A stretch of DNA of 64,000 nucleotides, taken from Roseivirga thermotolerans (GTDB lineage: Bacteria > Bacteroidota > Bacteroidia > Cytophagales > Cyclobacteriaceae). Below the pieces are notes generated by a model, which was not told the origin of the DNA, did not search any database, and worked only from the letters and a program-made list of their open reading frames with translations. Numbering within the stretch: the first letter of the stretch is position 1; each line of letters opens with the position of its first letter. Below are positions 34,812 through 44,158 of this stretch, in pieces. The stretch is taken from contig NZ_BNAG01000006.1 of assembly GCF_014653175.1 (NCBI RefSeq), forward strand, positions 1 through 64,000, read 5' to 3'. Both the position numbers and the translations under genes were made by a program.

Positions 34812-35402
34812 TTACTGCTCTTTTGCGATGGTTTGAATGGGCAGGCTCACTTTTACGTTGGCCCAGCTAATGATGATGCTTCCCTCATGGTCTCCTTCCT
34901 GAACCTGGTATAAAAGCTCTTCTTGAGTGTGAGTAATGGTTTCGGCCTGAGTTACATAGCGGAGCACGTCAAGCTCGGGGTCATATTCATCGGCCAGGTG
35001 CTGATCGTAATTTTTGTTTAACAGAATGGTCCATTGTTCCTGACCGGGAATGGTAAACAGGGCGTACTTTCCACTTTCAATAAGGGAGTCTCCGATACGT
35101 ACATTGGTAGAGAAGTCTACAGTGGTAGCTTTATGTGCTCCGGTTACCCATACTTCTCCGTAGGCTACTAAACCTCCAAAAATATTTCGCCCTCTCACTC
35201 GTGGTGAGTGGTAGGAAATGTGCACATGCGTTTCTCCAATATTGCCCATGGCTGTGACCGGAGGGCTTTTGGTGTTGGGTGTGGAGGTTTCCGGTTGCTG
35301 ATGCTCCGCATGGTTTTCTGTGTTTTGTGTTTCTGCGCTTTTCTTGCAGGACACTATGGCCATTATGCAGATTATTAAAAACGTTAGTGTTGTTCTTTTC
35401 AT
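34812..35402 (-). CDS. DUF2911 domain lipoprotein
   Basis: 196 aa. Lipoprotein signal to Cys19 (AIVSCKK), a His/Glu-rich linker (ENHAEHQQPE) and the DUF2911 domain from about 50 (ISYHSPRVRGRNIFGGLVAYGEVWVTGAHKA would be its opening). The domain is common in Bacteroidota and has no known reaction. Its stop is 2 bp from the propeller ATG, and its ATG overlaps the TolC stop by 4 bp, so it is embedded in the copper operon. Confidence 0.85.
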   Translation of the reverse strand: MKRTTLTFLIICIMAIVSCKKSAETQNTENHAEHQQPETSTPNTKSPPVTAMGNIGETHVHISYHSPRVRGRNIFGGLVAYGEVWVTGAHKATTVDFSTNVRIGDSLIESGKYALFTIPGQEQWTILLNKNYDQHLADEYDPELDVLRYVTQAETITHTQEELLYQVQEGDHEGSIIISWANVKVSLPIQTIAKEQ

Positions 35403-36631
35403 GGGTTTAAGGGTAAAAAATTGCCTGATAAATACTGTTTTATTAATTGCGATCTCTGTTGCCTGGTTTGTGACCTGGCCTCAGCAATTTGTAATTGCAG
35501 AAGTCGCTGTTGTGTCATAAGCAACTCTTCAAAGTTGCTGCTGTTGTTGCTATACTCGCTTGTGAGAACATTCAGCAATGCTTTGGTATTGCCGATTTCG
35601 CTGGCATAGAGCTGTAGTTCCTTTTCGGCCGATTGTTCAAGGTATGTGGCTTTTGTCCATTCATTTTTAAGCGTGTTTTTTATGCCAACAGCTTCATGTT
35701 GAAGGCTTTCCTGCATTAGCTCGGCTTCTTTAATTTGAGCTTTGTTCTTTTTGCCGAATATGGGTAGACTCATGCTCACCATGGGCATAATAATGTTCTT
35801 ACCATTGTCGGCAACCGCCATGTCGGTGCGTTCACTCACGAATACATAGTCTAAACCTACTCCAAGCGATGGCTTTCGCTTGAGTTGGCTCAACTTGAGT
35901 TGGCTCTGTGCGGCTTGCTGTAAGTATTGGTTTTGAATAACCTTGGGGTTTTTAACTAAAACCGAATCAACAGAAGCTTCTGAGTTGACCGGCAGGGTTT
36001 CCGTAAGGATAACCGGGGTGTCCACGGGCCGATTCAAATAGGTGTTAAAGTCGCTAATGAGCGGAGTCTTCCGTAGCTCGAGAAGTGTGAGCTGCGTACT
36101 CGCTTCTTCAATGCGAATTTGAACCCTTATGAGGTCGGCTAGTGAAGTCAGGTTGGCTTCATACTTGGTTTTAACAATGGGTTCATAACTTCTGAGAAGC
36201 TTTAGGTTTTCCTTGGAAAGCGCTATTTCTTTTTCCAGCTCAAGGAGTTGAAGCCAGGTTTCTGAAACTTTTAGGAATAATGCATTTCTGGCCTCTTCGA
36301 ACTCCGCAAAACTGGCTTCGGCTAACCGCACGGCCATGGTTTTGCGCTCTTCCAAAGTGCCCATCCACGGGAACATCTGGCTGACAGACATGCGGAGTCT
36401 CTGCGCACCCACACGGGTTTCTACCGGAGAAATGAAAACACCGAAGCTCAGGTTTGGATCGGGCAGGCTTCCTTGCTGGTCTACTCTTTCAAGAGCAGCA
36501 AGGTATTTATTAAAGCTGGCTTTTAGGCTTGGGTTGTTTTCCGCAGCCATTTTCCAATAACCTTCCAGACTCTGACCGGAAAGAACTAAAGTGCTGAGCA
36601 ATAAATAAAGTGTTAGTATTGGCCTGATCAT
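35399..36631 (-). CDS. TolC-family outer membrane efflux protein (CusC-like)
   Basis: 410 aa with a signal peptide (1-20, LVLSGQ). Two long coiled-coil repeats of the outer-membrane efflux family are visible (NPSLKASFNKYLAALERVDQ; LEEARSQT-like segments near the end). It completes the tripartite export system with CusA and the CusB-like adaptor. It overlaps both neighbours by 4 bp. Confidence 0.9.
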   Translation of the reverse strand: MIRPILTLYLLLSTLVLSGQSLEGYWKMAAENNPSLKASFNKYLAALERVDQQGSLPDPNLSFGVFISPVETRVGAQRLRMSVSQMFPWMGTLEERKTMAVRLAEASFAEFEEARNALFLKVSETWLQLLELEKEIALSKENLKLLRSYEPIVKTKYEANLTSLADLIRVQIRIEEASTQLTLLELRKTPLISDFNTYLNRPVDTPVILTETLPVNSEASVDSVLVKNPKVIQNQYLQQAAQSQLKLSQLKRKPSLGVGLDYVFVSERTDMAVADNGKNIIMPMVSMSLPIFGKKNKAQIKEAELMQESLQHEAVGIKNTLKNEWTKATYLEQSAEKELQLYASEIGNTKALLNVLTSEYSNNSSNFEELLMTQQRLLQLQIAEARSQTRQQRSQLIKQYLSGNFLPLNP

Positions 36632-37338
36632 GGGATTGGATTTTTAGGTAAATAGATAGTTACAGGGAGCTTGGTGCTCAATGCATCCACATGGCCCATG
36701 GCCTCATCTGCCTTTATAAAATGCATATGCAGAAAACTGCCGTGGTGAGTAAATATGCCTTCATGGTTGCGCGAATAAAAGCCCAAAATCTTTACAGTCT
36801 GGTTGTCGGTGGTTCCTGAAAAACCAGCTTCCCGATAGGCATCGTGACCAGAACCTGTAGCTTCTTTGGCATTTATTACATGCCAGTCCATGTGGGCTAT
36901 TTCGCCCTCAATCCGAAAAGGAACAATGCGCTCTGTGGCTTGTCTTTCTTCAATTAGTTGGGCCAGTTGTTGTTCCAGTTCTTTCATGGAGCTAAGCGGT
37001 TTGGAGATTTGTACTTCTTCCCAATCATTCACCTGGCTTTTTACCAGAAGGGCTGCCTCAAAATGATGTGGCTTAGTGAGCAGCACGGAGTCGTGTTGTG
37101 CTACCGAGCTCCAAACTTCTCCTTCATAAATCATGAGTTCGCCCTCCAGATCTGCCATGGCTCCCAGGGCATAGCTGTTTTCATTGATGGTTAAATCGTT
37201 GCTCTTAACCCTTGCCTGCAACTGATTTTGCTGCATGATTTGCCTAAGGTTGCCATAAACTTCCGCGTCATTGATCAGAGGCTGGCTACAGGCCGCAAAC
37301 CCAAGGCTAATGATTACAATTCTTGCTGCTGTATTCAT
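36628..37338 (-). CDS. alpha-acetolactate-decarboxylase-like lipoprotein
   Basis: 236 aa from the ATG at 37338, which overlaps the cusA stop (ATGA); the frame continues up into cusA but that part has no signal or domain. Lipoprotein signal to Cys17 (LGFAACS). The body matches the acetolactate decarboxylase fold: SYALGAMADLEGELMIYEGE (55-74), then GFYSRNHEGIFTHHGSF and HMHF, with zinc-ligand-like H204, H206 and H216 (GHVD). True decarboxylases are cytoplasmic; this one is exported and lies between cusA and tolC, so a metal-binding periplasmic role is more likely than butanediol synthesis. Confidence 0.82.
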   Translation of the reverse strand: MNTAARIVIISLGFAACSQPLINDAEVYGNLRQIMQQNQLQARVKSNDLTINENSYALGAMADLEGELMIYEGEVWSSVAQHDSVLLTKPHHFEAALLVKSQVNDWEEVQISKPLSSMKELEQQLAQLIEERQATERIVPFRIEGEIAHMDWHVINAKEATGSGHDAYREAGFSGTTDNQTVKILGFYSRNHEGIFTHHGSFLHMHFIKADEAMGHVDALSTKLPVTIYLPKNPIP

Positions 37339-40300
37339 AGCTCGGTGTTTTTGGGTTGAAACTTGATCTGAACCTCTTTGTAGTAGGAGTAGAGCACTGG
37401 AACTACAAAGAGAGTTATTAGAGCAATGAGCATTCCTCCAAATGAAGGTATGGCCATGGGTACCATTACATCTGACCCGCGGCCGGTGCTCGTTAAAATT
37501 GGGAGCAGTGCCAATAGTGTGGTGGCGGTGGTCATCAGGCAAGGGCGCACTCTTTTCATACCTGCTTCAATAACCCGCTTTCTGATCTGTTCCTTAGAAA
37601 GTGGTTTTTCGGTGTCGAAAGACTGATCGAGGTATGTGGCCATAAGCACACCATCGTCTGTAGCAATACCAAAAAGGGCGATAAACCCTACCCAAACGGC
37701 TACGCTTAGGTTTACCGGATGAATCTGAAACAGATCGCGCATATTTGTACCCCACAGACTAAAGTTGAGGAAGCTTTCCTGGCCGTAGAGCCAAAGCATG
37801 AGAAAGCCTCCGCCAAAGGCAACCGCTACTCCACTAAAGACCATAAGCGATACCGGTACTGATTTGAACTGAAAGTACAGAATGAGAAAAATGACAACCA
37901 GCACAATGGGAATCACTATACTCAGTCTGGCCTCAGCTCTTATCTGGTTTTGGTAACTGCCTGCAAATTCATACGATACTCCGGCAGGAAGTACGAGTTC
38001 TCCGCTGGCCAGTTTCTGGTCTATAAGGTTGCGAACATCTTGTACAACTTGTACTTCGGCCTGTCCGGGTTGCCGGTCGAAAATTACGTAACCCACCAGA
38101 AATGTGTCCTCACTTTTTATCATTTGAGGGCCTCGGGTATAGTCTATTTCGGCCAGTTCTCCCAATGGTATACTTTGCCCGTTGCGTAAGGGAATGAGTA
38201 TATTTTGTAAAGCTTCAGGGTTGTTGCGCAGCTCTCTCGGATAACGAACCCGAATGGGGTAGCGCTCACGCCCTTCTACAGTTGTTGAGAGCTTCATGCC
38301 CCCAACGGCCACTTGCAGGTGATCTTGCACTTCGCTAATTGTTAGCCCATAGCGAGCCAGGTTTTCGCGTTTCAAGTCAATAAGCATATATGGTTTTCCT
38401 ACTATGCGCTCTGCAAAAACAGCTTCAGACTTTACAGAAGGCACTTGCTTGAGAACGTCTTCCAGTTGTAAACCAAACTGCTCAATGGTTTCCAGGTCAG
38501 GCCCCTTTACTTTTATGCCCATTGGTGCACGCATACCGGTCTGTAGCATTACCAAGCGTGTTTCTATAGGTTGTAGTTTAGGTGCCGATGTAACTCCGGG
38601 AAGTTCAGTGGCTTTCACAATTTCTTTCCAGATATCGTCTGGCGACTGAATTTCATCTCTCCACTGCCGGTAATATTCTCCGTTAGCATCGGGAATCAGT
38701 TCACCGGCTGCATCTCTTACAAACTCTCCATTCTCAGTTTTAAAGCGTAATCTTCGGCCATTCGCATCGGTCTTATACTCACTCTTATAGTTGATTACGT
38801 TTTCATACATGGAAATGGGAGCAGGATCGAGGGCACTTTCACTACGCCCCAACTTACCCACCACAGATTCTACCTCGGGAATAGCCGTGACAGCCATGTC
38901 TAAAAGTTTGAGCACTTCCTTGTTTTGTTCCAGGCCCGCATGGGGCATTGAAGTAGGCATTAGAAGAAAAGCCCCTTCATCGAGAGCTGGCATAAACTCC
39001 TTGCCTATACCCGGCAGGCTATGATTAAGCTTTACATAGACGGAGTTGGTTCTTATTTCCGCACCAAATAGTTTGGGTACAAACCCAAATACTCTATCGA
39101 AGCCCAGCCATACGGTTACTCCAAACAACACGATTGCTGTGGGAAGCACTAGGAAAACGCGTCTGTGGCGTAAGGTCCAGTTGAGAATTGTTGGATAGAG
39201 TTTAATAAATAGGCTAAAGCTGCCCAGAGTGATACCTATTATGAGAGCCACGAAAATAAAATTGGCTATTCCTCCACCTTTAACTCCCAGCGGTAGCCAT
39301 TCCTCGCTCAACAGGAGGGTGACTGCAATAAGGAAAATAATCAATGTAGCGTGTTTCAGATAGTTTCGGCTGGCTGGCCAGATCTGTCTTGCTATGTTGC
39401 AGCCTCCAACACCAATGAGTACAAAGCCGGAGAGCCACATGCTTTTGAAAAGTGCCACACTACCCACTATAACAATCATGGTGTTGATGAGCAGTTTTAT
39501 TTTCTCATTTCGGGGTTTGAAGCCAAAAAACCAATAGGCAAGTGTGGGAAGAATGAGTAAGGCTACCAAAATAGCAGCGACCAGGGCAAATGTTTTGGTA
39601 TAGGCCAGAGGTCTGAACAGTTTGCCTTCTGCTGCTTCTAGTGTAAATACCGGGATAAAGCTAATGACCGTGGTCATTACGGCCGTAATAATAGCCGGAG
39701 CCACTTCTTTACTGGCTTCGAAGATTAGGTCTACAAGCCGCTGTTTTTTGTCCATATCCAGATGGCGGCTAATGTTTTCAGTGAGAACAATGCCTACGTC
39801 TACCATAGTGCCAATGGCAATGGCTATGCCCGATAGGGCAACAATATTGGCGTCTACCCCCAAATAGCGCATGGCAATAAAGCACATGAGTACGGCTATT
39901 GGCAGTAAGGAAGATATAAGTACCGATGCTCTTAGGTTGAGAAGCATAACCAAAACCACTACGATGGTGATTATGATTTCCAGTGTCAAGGCTTCTTCCA
40001 GCGTACCAATGGTTTCTTTGATTAGCTGAGTGCGATCATAAAACGGTACAATAGTGAGTTTAGATTCAGTGCCATCGGCCAATACCCTGCTGGGAAGACC
40101 GGGGCTTATTTCTTCAATCTTTTTCTTCACATTTTTAATGACCTCCATGGGGTTAGAACCATAGCGGGCCACCACAACACCGCCAACGGCTTCTGCTCCC
40201 GATTTGTCTAAAGCTCCTCTTCTGGAGGCCGGCCCTATAGAAATAAAGGCTACATCCCTTACTCGAATCGGAGTGTTGTTAACCGATTTTACTACCGCAT

Positions 40301-41084
40301 TTTCCAGGTCTTCTAGTTTCTTTACATAACCCAGCCCGCGTACAAGGTATTCAGCCTGGTTTATTTCCATGGTTTTGGCACCAATATCCTGGTTACTTTC
40401 TTTAATAGCGCGAGCAATTTCAGCAAGAGTCACCCCAAAACCTTTCATGGCAATTGGGTCTATGTCTACCTGATATTCTTTCACAAAACCACCGACAGAG
40501 GCCACCTCAGAAACTCCGGTGGCTGAGTTAAGGGCATACTTTACAGTATAGTCCTGCACGGTGCGAATTTCGTGAGGATCCCAGCCGCCTACCGGCCGGC
40601 CATTCTTGTCTCTTCCCTCTATGGTATACCAAAATATCTGTCCTAAAGCCGTAGCGTCTGGCCCTAAGGCGGGTTGGGCTCCTTCAGGAAGCAACCCTTT
40701 GGGAAGAGCGTTTAGTTTTTCTAAAATGCGGCTCCTGCTCCAATAAAATTCCACACCATCTTCGAAGATCACGTAGATAGAGGAAAAGCCAAACATGCTG
40801 GTGCTTCGAATGGTTTTTACACCGGGAAGTCCCAGTAGGGTAGAGGTGAGGGGGTAGGTGATCTGATCTTCAATATCTTGAGGCGATCGGCCGGGCCATT
40901 CGGTGAAAATGATTTGTTGGTTTTCACCGATATCCGGAATAGCATCAACAGGCACAGGGTCTTTGGGGAGTCCTATTGTCCAATCGAACGGAGCGGTTAC
41001 TACCCCCCAGGCCAGGAGAACCACGAGTAACAGAAAAGTTACCAGTCGGTTATACAAGAAAAATTTAATTAGGTTATTGATCAT
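37335..41084 (-). CDS. cusA: CusA/CzcA-type heavy-metal RND efflux pump
   Basis: 1249 aa from the ATG at 41084 (MINNLIKFFLYNRLVT); an ATG at 41120 would add 12 residues. The RND inner-membrane pump has 12 core helices and two large periplasmic loops. It is about 200 residues longer than the usual 1040. One insertion after the sixth helix (about 530-650, NTMIVIVGSVALFKSMWL onward) adds extra hydrophobic segments. Another in the second periplasmic loop is hydrophilic (TDANGRRLRFKTENGEFV). A VALSGIAIAIGTMVDVGIV helix with the family Asp is intact. Confidence 0.94.
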   Translation of the reverse strand: MINNLIKFFLYNRLVTFLLLVVLLAWGVVTAPFDWTIGLPKDPVPVDAIPDIGENQQIIFTEWPGRSPQDIEDQITYPLTSTLLGLPGVKTIRSTSMFGFSSIYVIFEDGVEFYWSRSRILEKLNALPKGLLPEGAQPALGPDATALGQIFWYTIEGRDKNGRPVGGWDPHEIRTVQDYTVKYALNSATGVSEVASVGGFVKEYQVDIDPIAMKGFGVTLAEIARAIKESNQDIGAKTMEINQAEYLVRGLGYVKKLEDLENAVVKSVNNTPIRVRDVAFISIGPASRRGALDKSGAEAVGGVVVARYGSNPMEVIKNVKKKIEEISPGLPSRVLADGTESKLTIVPFYDRTQLIKETIGTLEEALTLEIIITIVVVLVMLLNLRASVLISSLLPIAVLMCFIAMRYLGVDANIVALSGIAIAIGTMVDVGIVLTENISRHLDMDKKQRLVDLIFEASKEVAPAIITAVMTTVISFIPVFTLEAAEGKLFRPLAYTKTFALVAAILVALLILPTLAYWFFGFKPRNEKIKLLINTMIVIVGSVALFKSMWLSGFVLIGVGGCNIARQIWPASRNYLKHATLIIFLIAVTLLLSEEWLPLGVKGGGIANFIFVALIIGITLGSFSLFIKLYPTILNWTLRHRRVFLVLPTAIVLFGVTVWLGFDRVFGFVPKLFGAEIRTNSVYVKLNHSLPGIGKEFMPALDEGAFLLMPTSMPHAGLEQNKEVLKLLDMAVTAIPEVESVVGKLGRSESALDPAPISMYENVINYKSEYKTDANGRRLRFKTENGEFVRDAAGELIPDANGEYYRQWRDEIQSPDDIWKEIVKATELPGVTSAPKLQPIETRLVMLQTGMRAPMGIKVKGPDLETIEQFGLQLEDVLKQVPSVKSEAVFAERIVGKPYMLIDLKRENLARYGLTISEVQDHLQVAVGGMKLSTTVEGRERYPIRVRYPRELRNNPEALQNILIPLRNGQSIPLGELAEIDYTRGPQMIKSEDTFLVGYVIFDRQPGQAEVQVVQDVRNLIDQKLASGELVLPAGVSYEFAGSYQNQIRAEARLSIVIPIVLVVIFLILYFQFKSVPVSLMVFSGVAVAFGGGFLMLWLYGQESFLNFSLWGTNMRDLFQIHPVNLSVAVWVGFIALFGIATDDGVLMATYLDQSFDTEKPLSKEQIRKRVIEAGMKRVRPCLMTTATTLLALLPILTSTGRGSDVMVPMAIPSFGGMLIALITLFVVPVLYSYYKEVQIKFQPKNTEL

Positions 41085-41259
41085 TTTGTTGGTGTTACAA
41101 TCCGTAGTTGAATTTTGCATTTAGCAATGAGGATTGGCGAACCCATTCAATGATCATTCAGCACAAATTGCTCAACGGCAGGGAACAAACAGCACAATAG
41201 TGAATAGAACCTCTAACAGATTGTTGTTTCCCTTTCTGAATGACGAACAGGGTTTCGCC

Positions 41260-41670
41260 TTAGGATTGTAAACCAGAAGGGATTTTGAGATTGTGGTAGA
41301 AAAGGTACAGGTCGGGGTGTATTACCTCTGGAGGGCCTGTGTCAAAAATAGTCTGTTCGTTCAAGTGAATTCCCGCAGAAAGTAGAGGGTCTGAGAAGCC
41401 GGTTTCGAATAGTAAATGATAGCTGGCCAGCGGAGCCTTTTGGAAGGCTGTAACTTGTTGCTCGTCATCAACAATTTCAAGGGTCCACTCATCGTCACAA
41501 CAGTCTTCCATTCCTTTGTGCATTTCCATGCTCATGCCGCATCGAAACTCCACCTTTTTGAAGATGGCTTTTTCCTGCACACGTCCCATGCATAGGTGTT
41601 GGCCAAATAACAACCCAACGGATGTTATCAGGTATAGCATGGTAAGTCCTATGGTAACCGTTTTTTTCAC
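41260..41670 (-). CDS. HYC_CC_PP family protein at the head of the copper island
   Basis: 136 aa from GTG at 41670 (KKTVTIGLTMLYLITSVG), which restores a normal signal peptide; the longer ATG-started frame to 41760 adds 30 residues without one. The family pattern is H-x-C after the signal (GQHLCMGRV), then CGM and a CC pair (MEDCCDDEW). The C-terminus ends in a PPEVIHPDLYLFYHN segment. The family is small, exported, and regularly sits at the start of metal efflux operons in Bacteroidota; it probably binds copper. Confidence 0.75.
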   Translation of the reverse strand: MKKTVTIGLTMLYLITSVGLLFGQHLCMGRVQEKAIFKKVEFRCGMSMEMHKGMEDCCDDEWTLEIVDDEQQVTAFQKAPLASYHLLFETGFSDPLLSAGIHLNEQTIFDTGPPEVIHPDLYLFYHNLKIPSGLQS

Positions 41671-41812
41671 GAACTGTGCAAATATACGGATGTTTTGAAA
41701 AAGTGTTTGGATTGGGAGGCTCGGATGTGTTGAAGTGGGGGGGGCAGAGCCGTACAACAATTGTATCCGTATTATTAAGATTGGTCTATCAGGATTGCTG
41801 TCGAAAGGGGTA

Positions 41813-42304
41813 TTACCTCAAGATATCGCCTTTTTGAAAATCTGATTCACCAACCTTACCTCCTTCGTTGGTATCAGAGTCCATGTAGATTTTCCAGCGA
41901 TCACCTACTTTTTTGAGCATTACCTGAAACTTACCATAATATGATTGAGATCCTGAATCTGTAAAACGGGTAAGCTTATAAATGCCTGTTTCGTGTGCCC
42001 AGAGACCCGATTGGATTCTGCTGATAAAACTAAACTCTATTTTTTGTTTCACCCGGGTTTGATTCCAACGGTTAAAATTTTCAAGATTCTGATCTTTATA
42101 CTGTTGGCCAACAAGCAATAGGTTTCCGTCTATTGCCACACGAATCACGTCATTGGTGTGAATCTGATTAAAAAGGCTGGCATCTAAATCCTGATAGGCC
42201 TGCATGAAGTTGTACCACACATCTCGATTGATGGAGTCTGTTTCGGTTTGAGCCCACAGCGGTGAAGAGCAAAGAAGTAATGTGCAGAGTAAAAATCTTT
42301 TCAT
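41813..42304 (-). CDS. secreted NTF2-like (DUF4440/SnoaL) protein
   Basis: 163 aa with a signal peptide (1-18, SPLWAQ). The rest has an NTF2-like cone fold pattern (NFMQAYQDLDASLFNQIHTNDVIRV is the opening, YYGKFQVMLKKVGDRWKIYMDSD the end). No catalytic residues can be assigned. It is 40 bp downstream of the S41 protease gene and may share its transcript. Confidence 0.8.
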   Translation of the reverse strand: MKRFLLCTLLLCSSPLWAQTETDSINRDVWYNFMQAYQDLDASLFNQIHTNDVIRVAIDGNLLLVGQQYKDQNLENFNRWNQTRVKQKIEFSFISRIQSGLWAHETGIYKLTRFTDSGSQSYYGKFQVMLKKVGDRWKIYMDSDTNEGGKVGESDFQKGDILR

Positions 42305-42344
42305 GCCTGTTTTTTATCGACAACGATGGAAGTCCGGTGTTCTT

Positions 42345-43994
42345 TTACATTTTCTGCAAAAGAACACCGCTCGACTTTTCTTTGAGCTTTTCAGGATTTT
42401 TAAAAAGGTCTATAGCTTCGCGATAAATTTCATTGGTTTGGTTAAAGACCTTGTAGAATGCGTTGTCATCGCCATAGATCTCGCGGGCAATGCGAGCCTT
42501 AATCAGGTATTTCATCAAATCTTTGGACTTGTTGAATTGCCTTTGGTTAAAACGAGTTCCATTTTTTTCTCCAAGGGCAACCACTTCTTTGAGCATGCTT
42601 TCTGTAACGTCAAATGTAGCTAGAAACTCCTCTGCTGATTGGTTTTTTAGCTCAGGGTGGTTGTCGCGGAAGTCCAGCGTATACTCTCTTATCGTATTGT
42701 TGGCCACCAGGCGGTTCACATAAGCGCTGTTATCGGTAGTGTCCAGCCCCACAAAGTAGTCTGGCATTATTCCACCTCCACCATAAACGGTACGGCCTCC
42801 GGTGGTTTCATAAGCCAGGTTTTCATCGAAGTGCACACTGTCTTGAGAGAACAATTCTCCCGAAACATAGCGGTCGTAGTAGTCATTGTTGTAGGTTTCT
42901 TCACCGTCTTCGTAAGGTTTTTGAATGGAGCGGCCGCTTGGGGTGTAATACCGGGCGATGGTCATGCGTAATTCGGAACCATCGTTAAGGTCGAAGGGTA
43001 ATTGAACAAGGCCCTTGCCGAACGATCTTCTACCAACAATAAGTGCTCTGTCATTGTCTTGTAAAGCTCCCGCTACAATTTCTGAGGCTGAGGCCGAACC
43101 TTCGTTAATGAGTACCATAAGGGCTCCTTCCTGAAAAGCTCCGTCTTTGGTGGCTCGAGCTTCACTATCATACTTTGCGCTTTGTCCTTTTTGGCTTACA
43201 ATGAGTGCATTCTCTCCGAGAAATTCATCGGAAATACCTATGGCAGCACTCATATAGCCTCCCGAGTTATTTTGAAGGTCCAAAATAAGTTGAGTCATAC
43301 CCTTGGTTTTGAGTTCAGTGAGTGCGGCTTTAAACTCCCTGTAGGTGCTTTCTGCAAAACGATTTACTTTGATATACCCAATTTTATCATCAATCATGTA
43401 GCTGGCATCGAGTGATGTTTGGGCAATTGCTCCTCTGGTGAGCTCAAACTCGAGAATTTCATCTTCATTTTTTCGTACTACCCCAACGGTTACCTGAGAA
43501 CCTCTAGGCCCCCGGAGCATATCGAAAACCATGCGGTTATTGAGCCCTATACCGGCAATATTTTCACCATCTACCGTTACAATTTTATCTCCCGCCTGAA
43601 TACCGGCTTTCTCAGAGGGTCCTCCGGAAAGAGGTGTCACCACATAGAGGGTATCGCGCAGTAAATTAAATTCAACCCCAATACCGTCATAAGTGGCTCT
43701 GAGCTGCGACTGGGCCAGTTCGGCATCTTTTGGCGGAATGTACACCGTGTGAGGGTCGAGCTTATCGAGTATGGTTTCTATGGTTTCTTCCAGCAGGCTT
43801 GCCGTATTCACAGAGTCTACATAGTCATTTTCGATGTACTCCATCAGCTGGGTAAACTTCTGAATAGAAGCCTGATACTTTCTATTAGCCTTTGGTTCGG
43901 CAAAATTGGCTCCAATGAGAACTCCGGCCAGCACAGCCACGGTGAGTAAAATAGGAAGCCTGATATGATATGAAGAGTTTTTGTAATCGCTCAC
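42345..43994 (-). CDS. S41-family C-terminal processing peptidase
   Basis: 549 aa from GTG at 43994 (SDYKNSSYHIRLPI); a TTG at 44015 is an alternative. One N-terminal membrane segment (about 16-36). A PDZ domain (about 90-175, GIGVEFNL, GIQAGDKIVTVDGENI) precedes the S41 domain, with catalytic Ser in GSASASEIVAGALQDNDRA and the general-base Lys in GRRSFGKGLVQ. It trims or degrades periplasmic proteins. A C-terminal helical region (DUF-like, about 460-549) is usual in Bacteroidota members. Confidence 0.93.
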   Translation of the reverse strand: MSDYKNSSYHIRLPILLTVAVLAGVLIGANFAEPKANRKYQASIQKFTQLMEYIENDYVDSVNTASLLEETIETILDKLDPHTVYIPPKDAELAQSQLRATYDGIGVEFNLLRDTLYVVTPLSGGPSEKAGIQAGDKIVTVDGENIAGIGLNNRMVFDMLRGPRGSQVTVGVVRKNEDEILEFELTRGAIAQTSLDASYMIDDKIGYIKVNRFAESTYREFKAALTELKTKGMTQLILDLQNNSGGYMSAAIGISDEFLGENALIVSQKGQSAKYDSEARATKDGAFQEGALMVLINEGSASASEIVAGALQDNDRALIVGRRSFGKGLVQLPFDLNDGSELRMTIARYYTPSGRSIQKPYEDGEETYNNDYYDRYVSGELFSQDSVHFDENLAYETTGGRTVYGGGGIMPDYFVGLDTTDNSAYVNRLVANNTIREYTLDFRDNHPELKNQSAEEFLATFDVTESMLKEVVALGEKNGTRFNQRQFNKSKDLMKYLIKARIAREIYGDDNAFYKVFNQTNEIYREAIDLFKNPEKLKEKSSGVLLQKM

Positions 43995-44012
43995 AATAAA
44001 GAATTTAATCGG

Positions 44013-44047
44013 CAAAAATAGATAAACCTGTCAAAAACATGGGCAAA
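44013..44047 (-). promoter_or_regulatory. candidate promoter of the S41 peptidase gene
   Basis: On the minus strand TTTG (44044-44047) and TATTTTTG (44013-44020) are 23 bases apart, at the long end of the accepted range. It ends 18 bp before the GTG start. Confidence 0.4.
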
Positions 44048-44158
44048 TGTCATGGTATGATAGTAACGACTTGTGTTGTTTTGTGTTTAACCAAAAATGT
44101 AAGTTCTACATTCCAAGTCTGAATCAAAATTGTTAGTTTCGTTAAACACGCTGAGCAA

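Noticed and set aside
37339-37542. N-terminal extension of the acetolactate-decarboxylase-like gene into cusA
   Set aside because: The extension has no similarity to the family, and the internal ATG at 37338 gives a perfect lipoprotein signal and an ATGA overlap.
41671-41760. ATG-started N-terminal extension of the HYC_CC_PP protein
   Set aside because: The added 30 residues precede a good signal peptide; the GTG at 41670 gives the normal family start.
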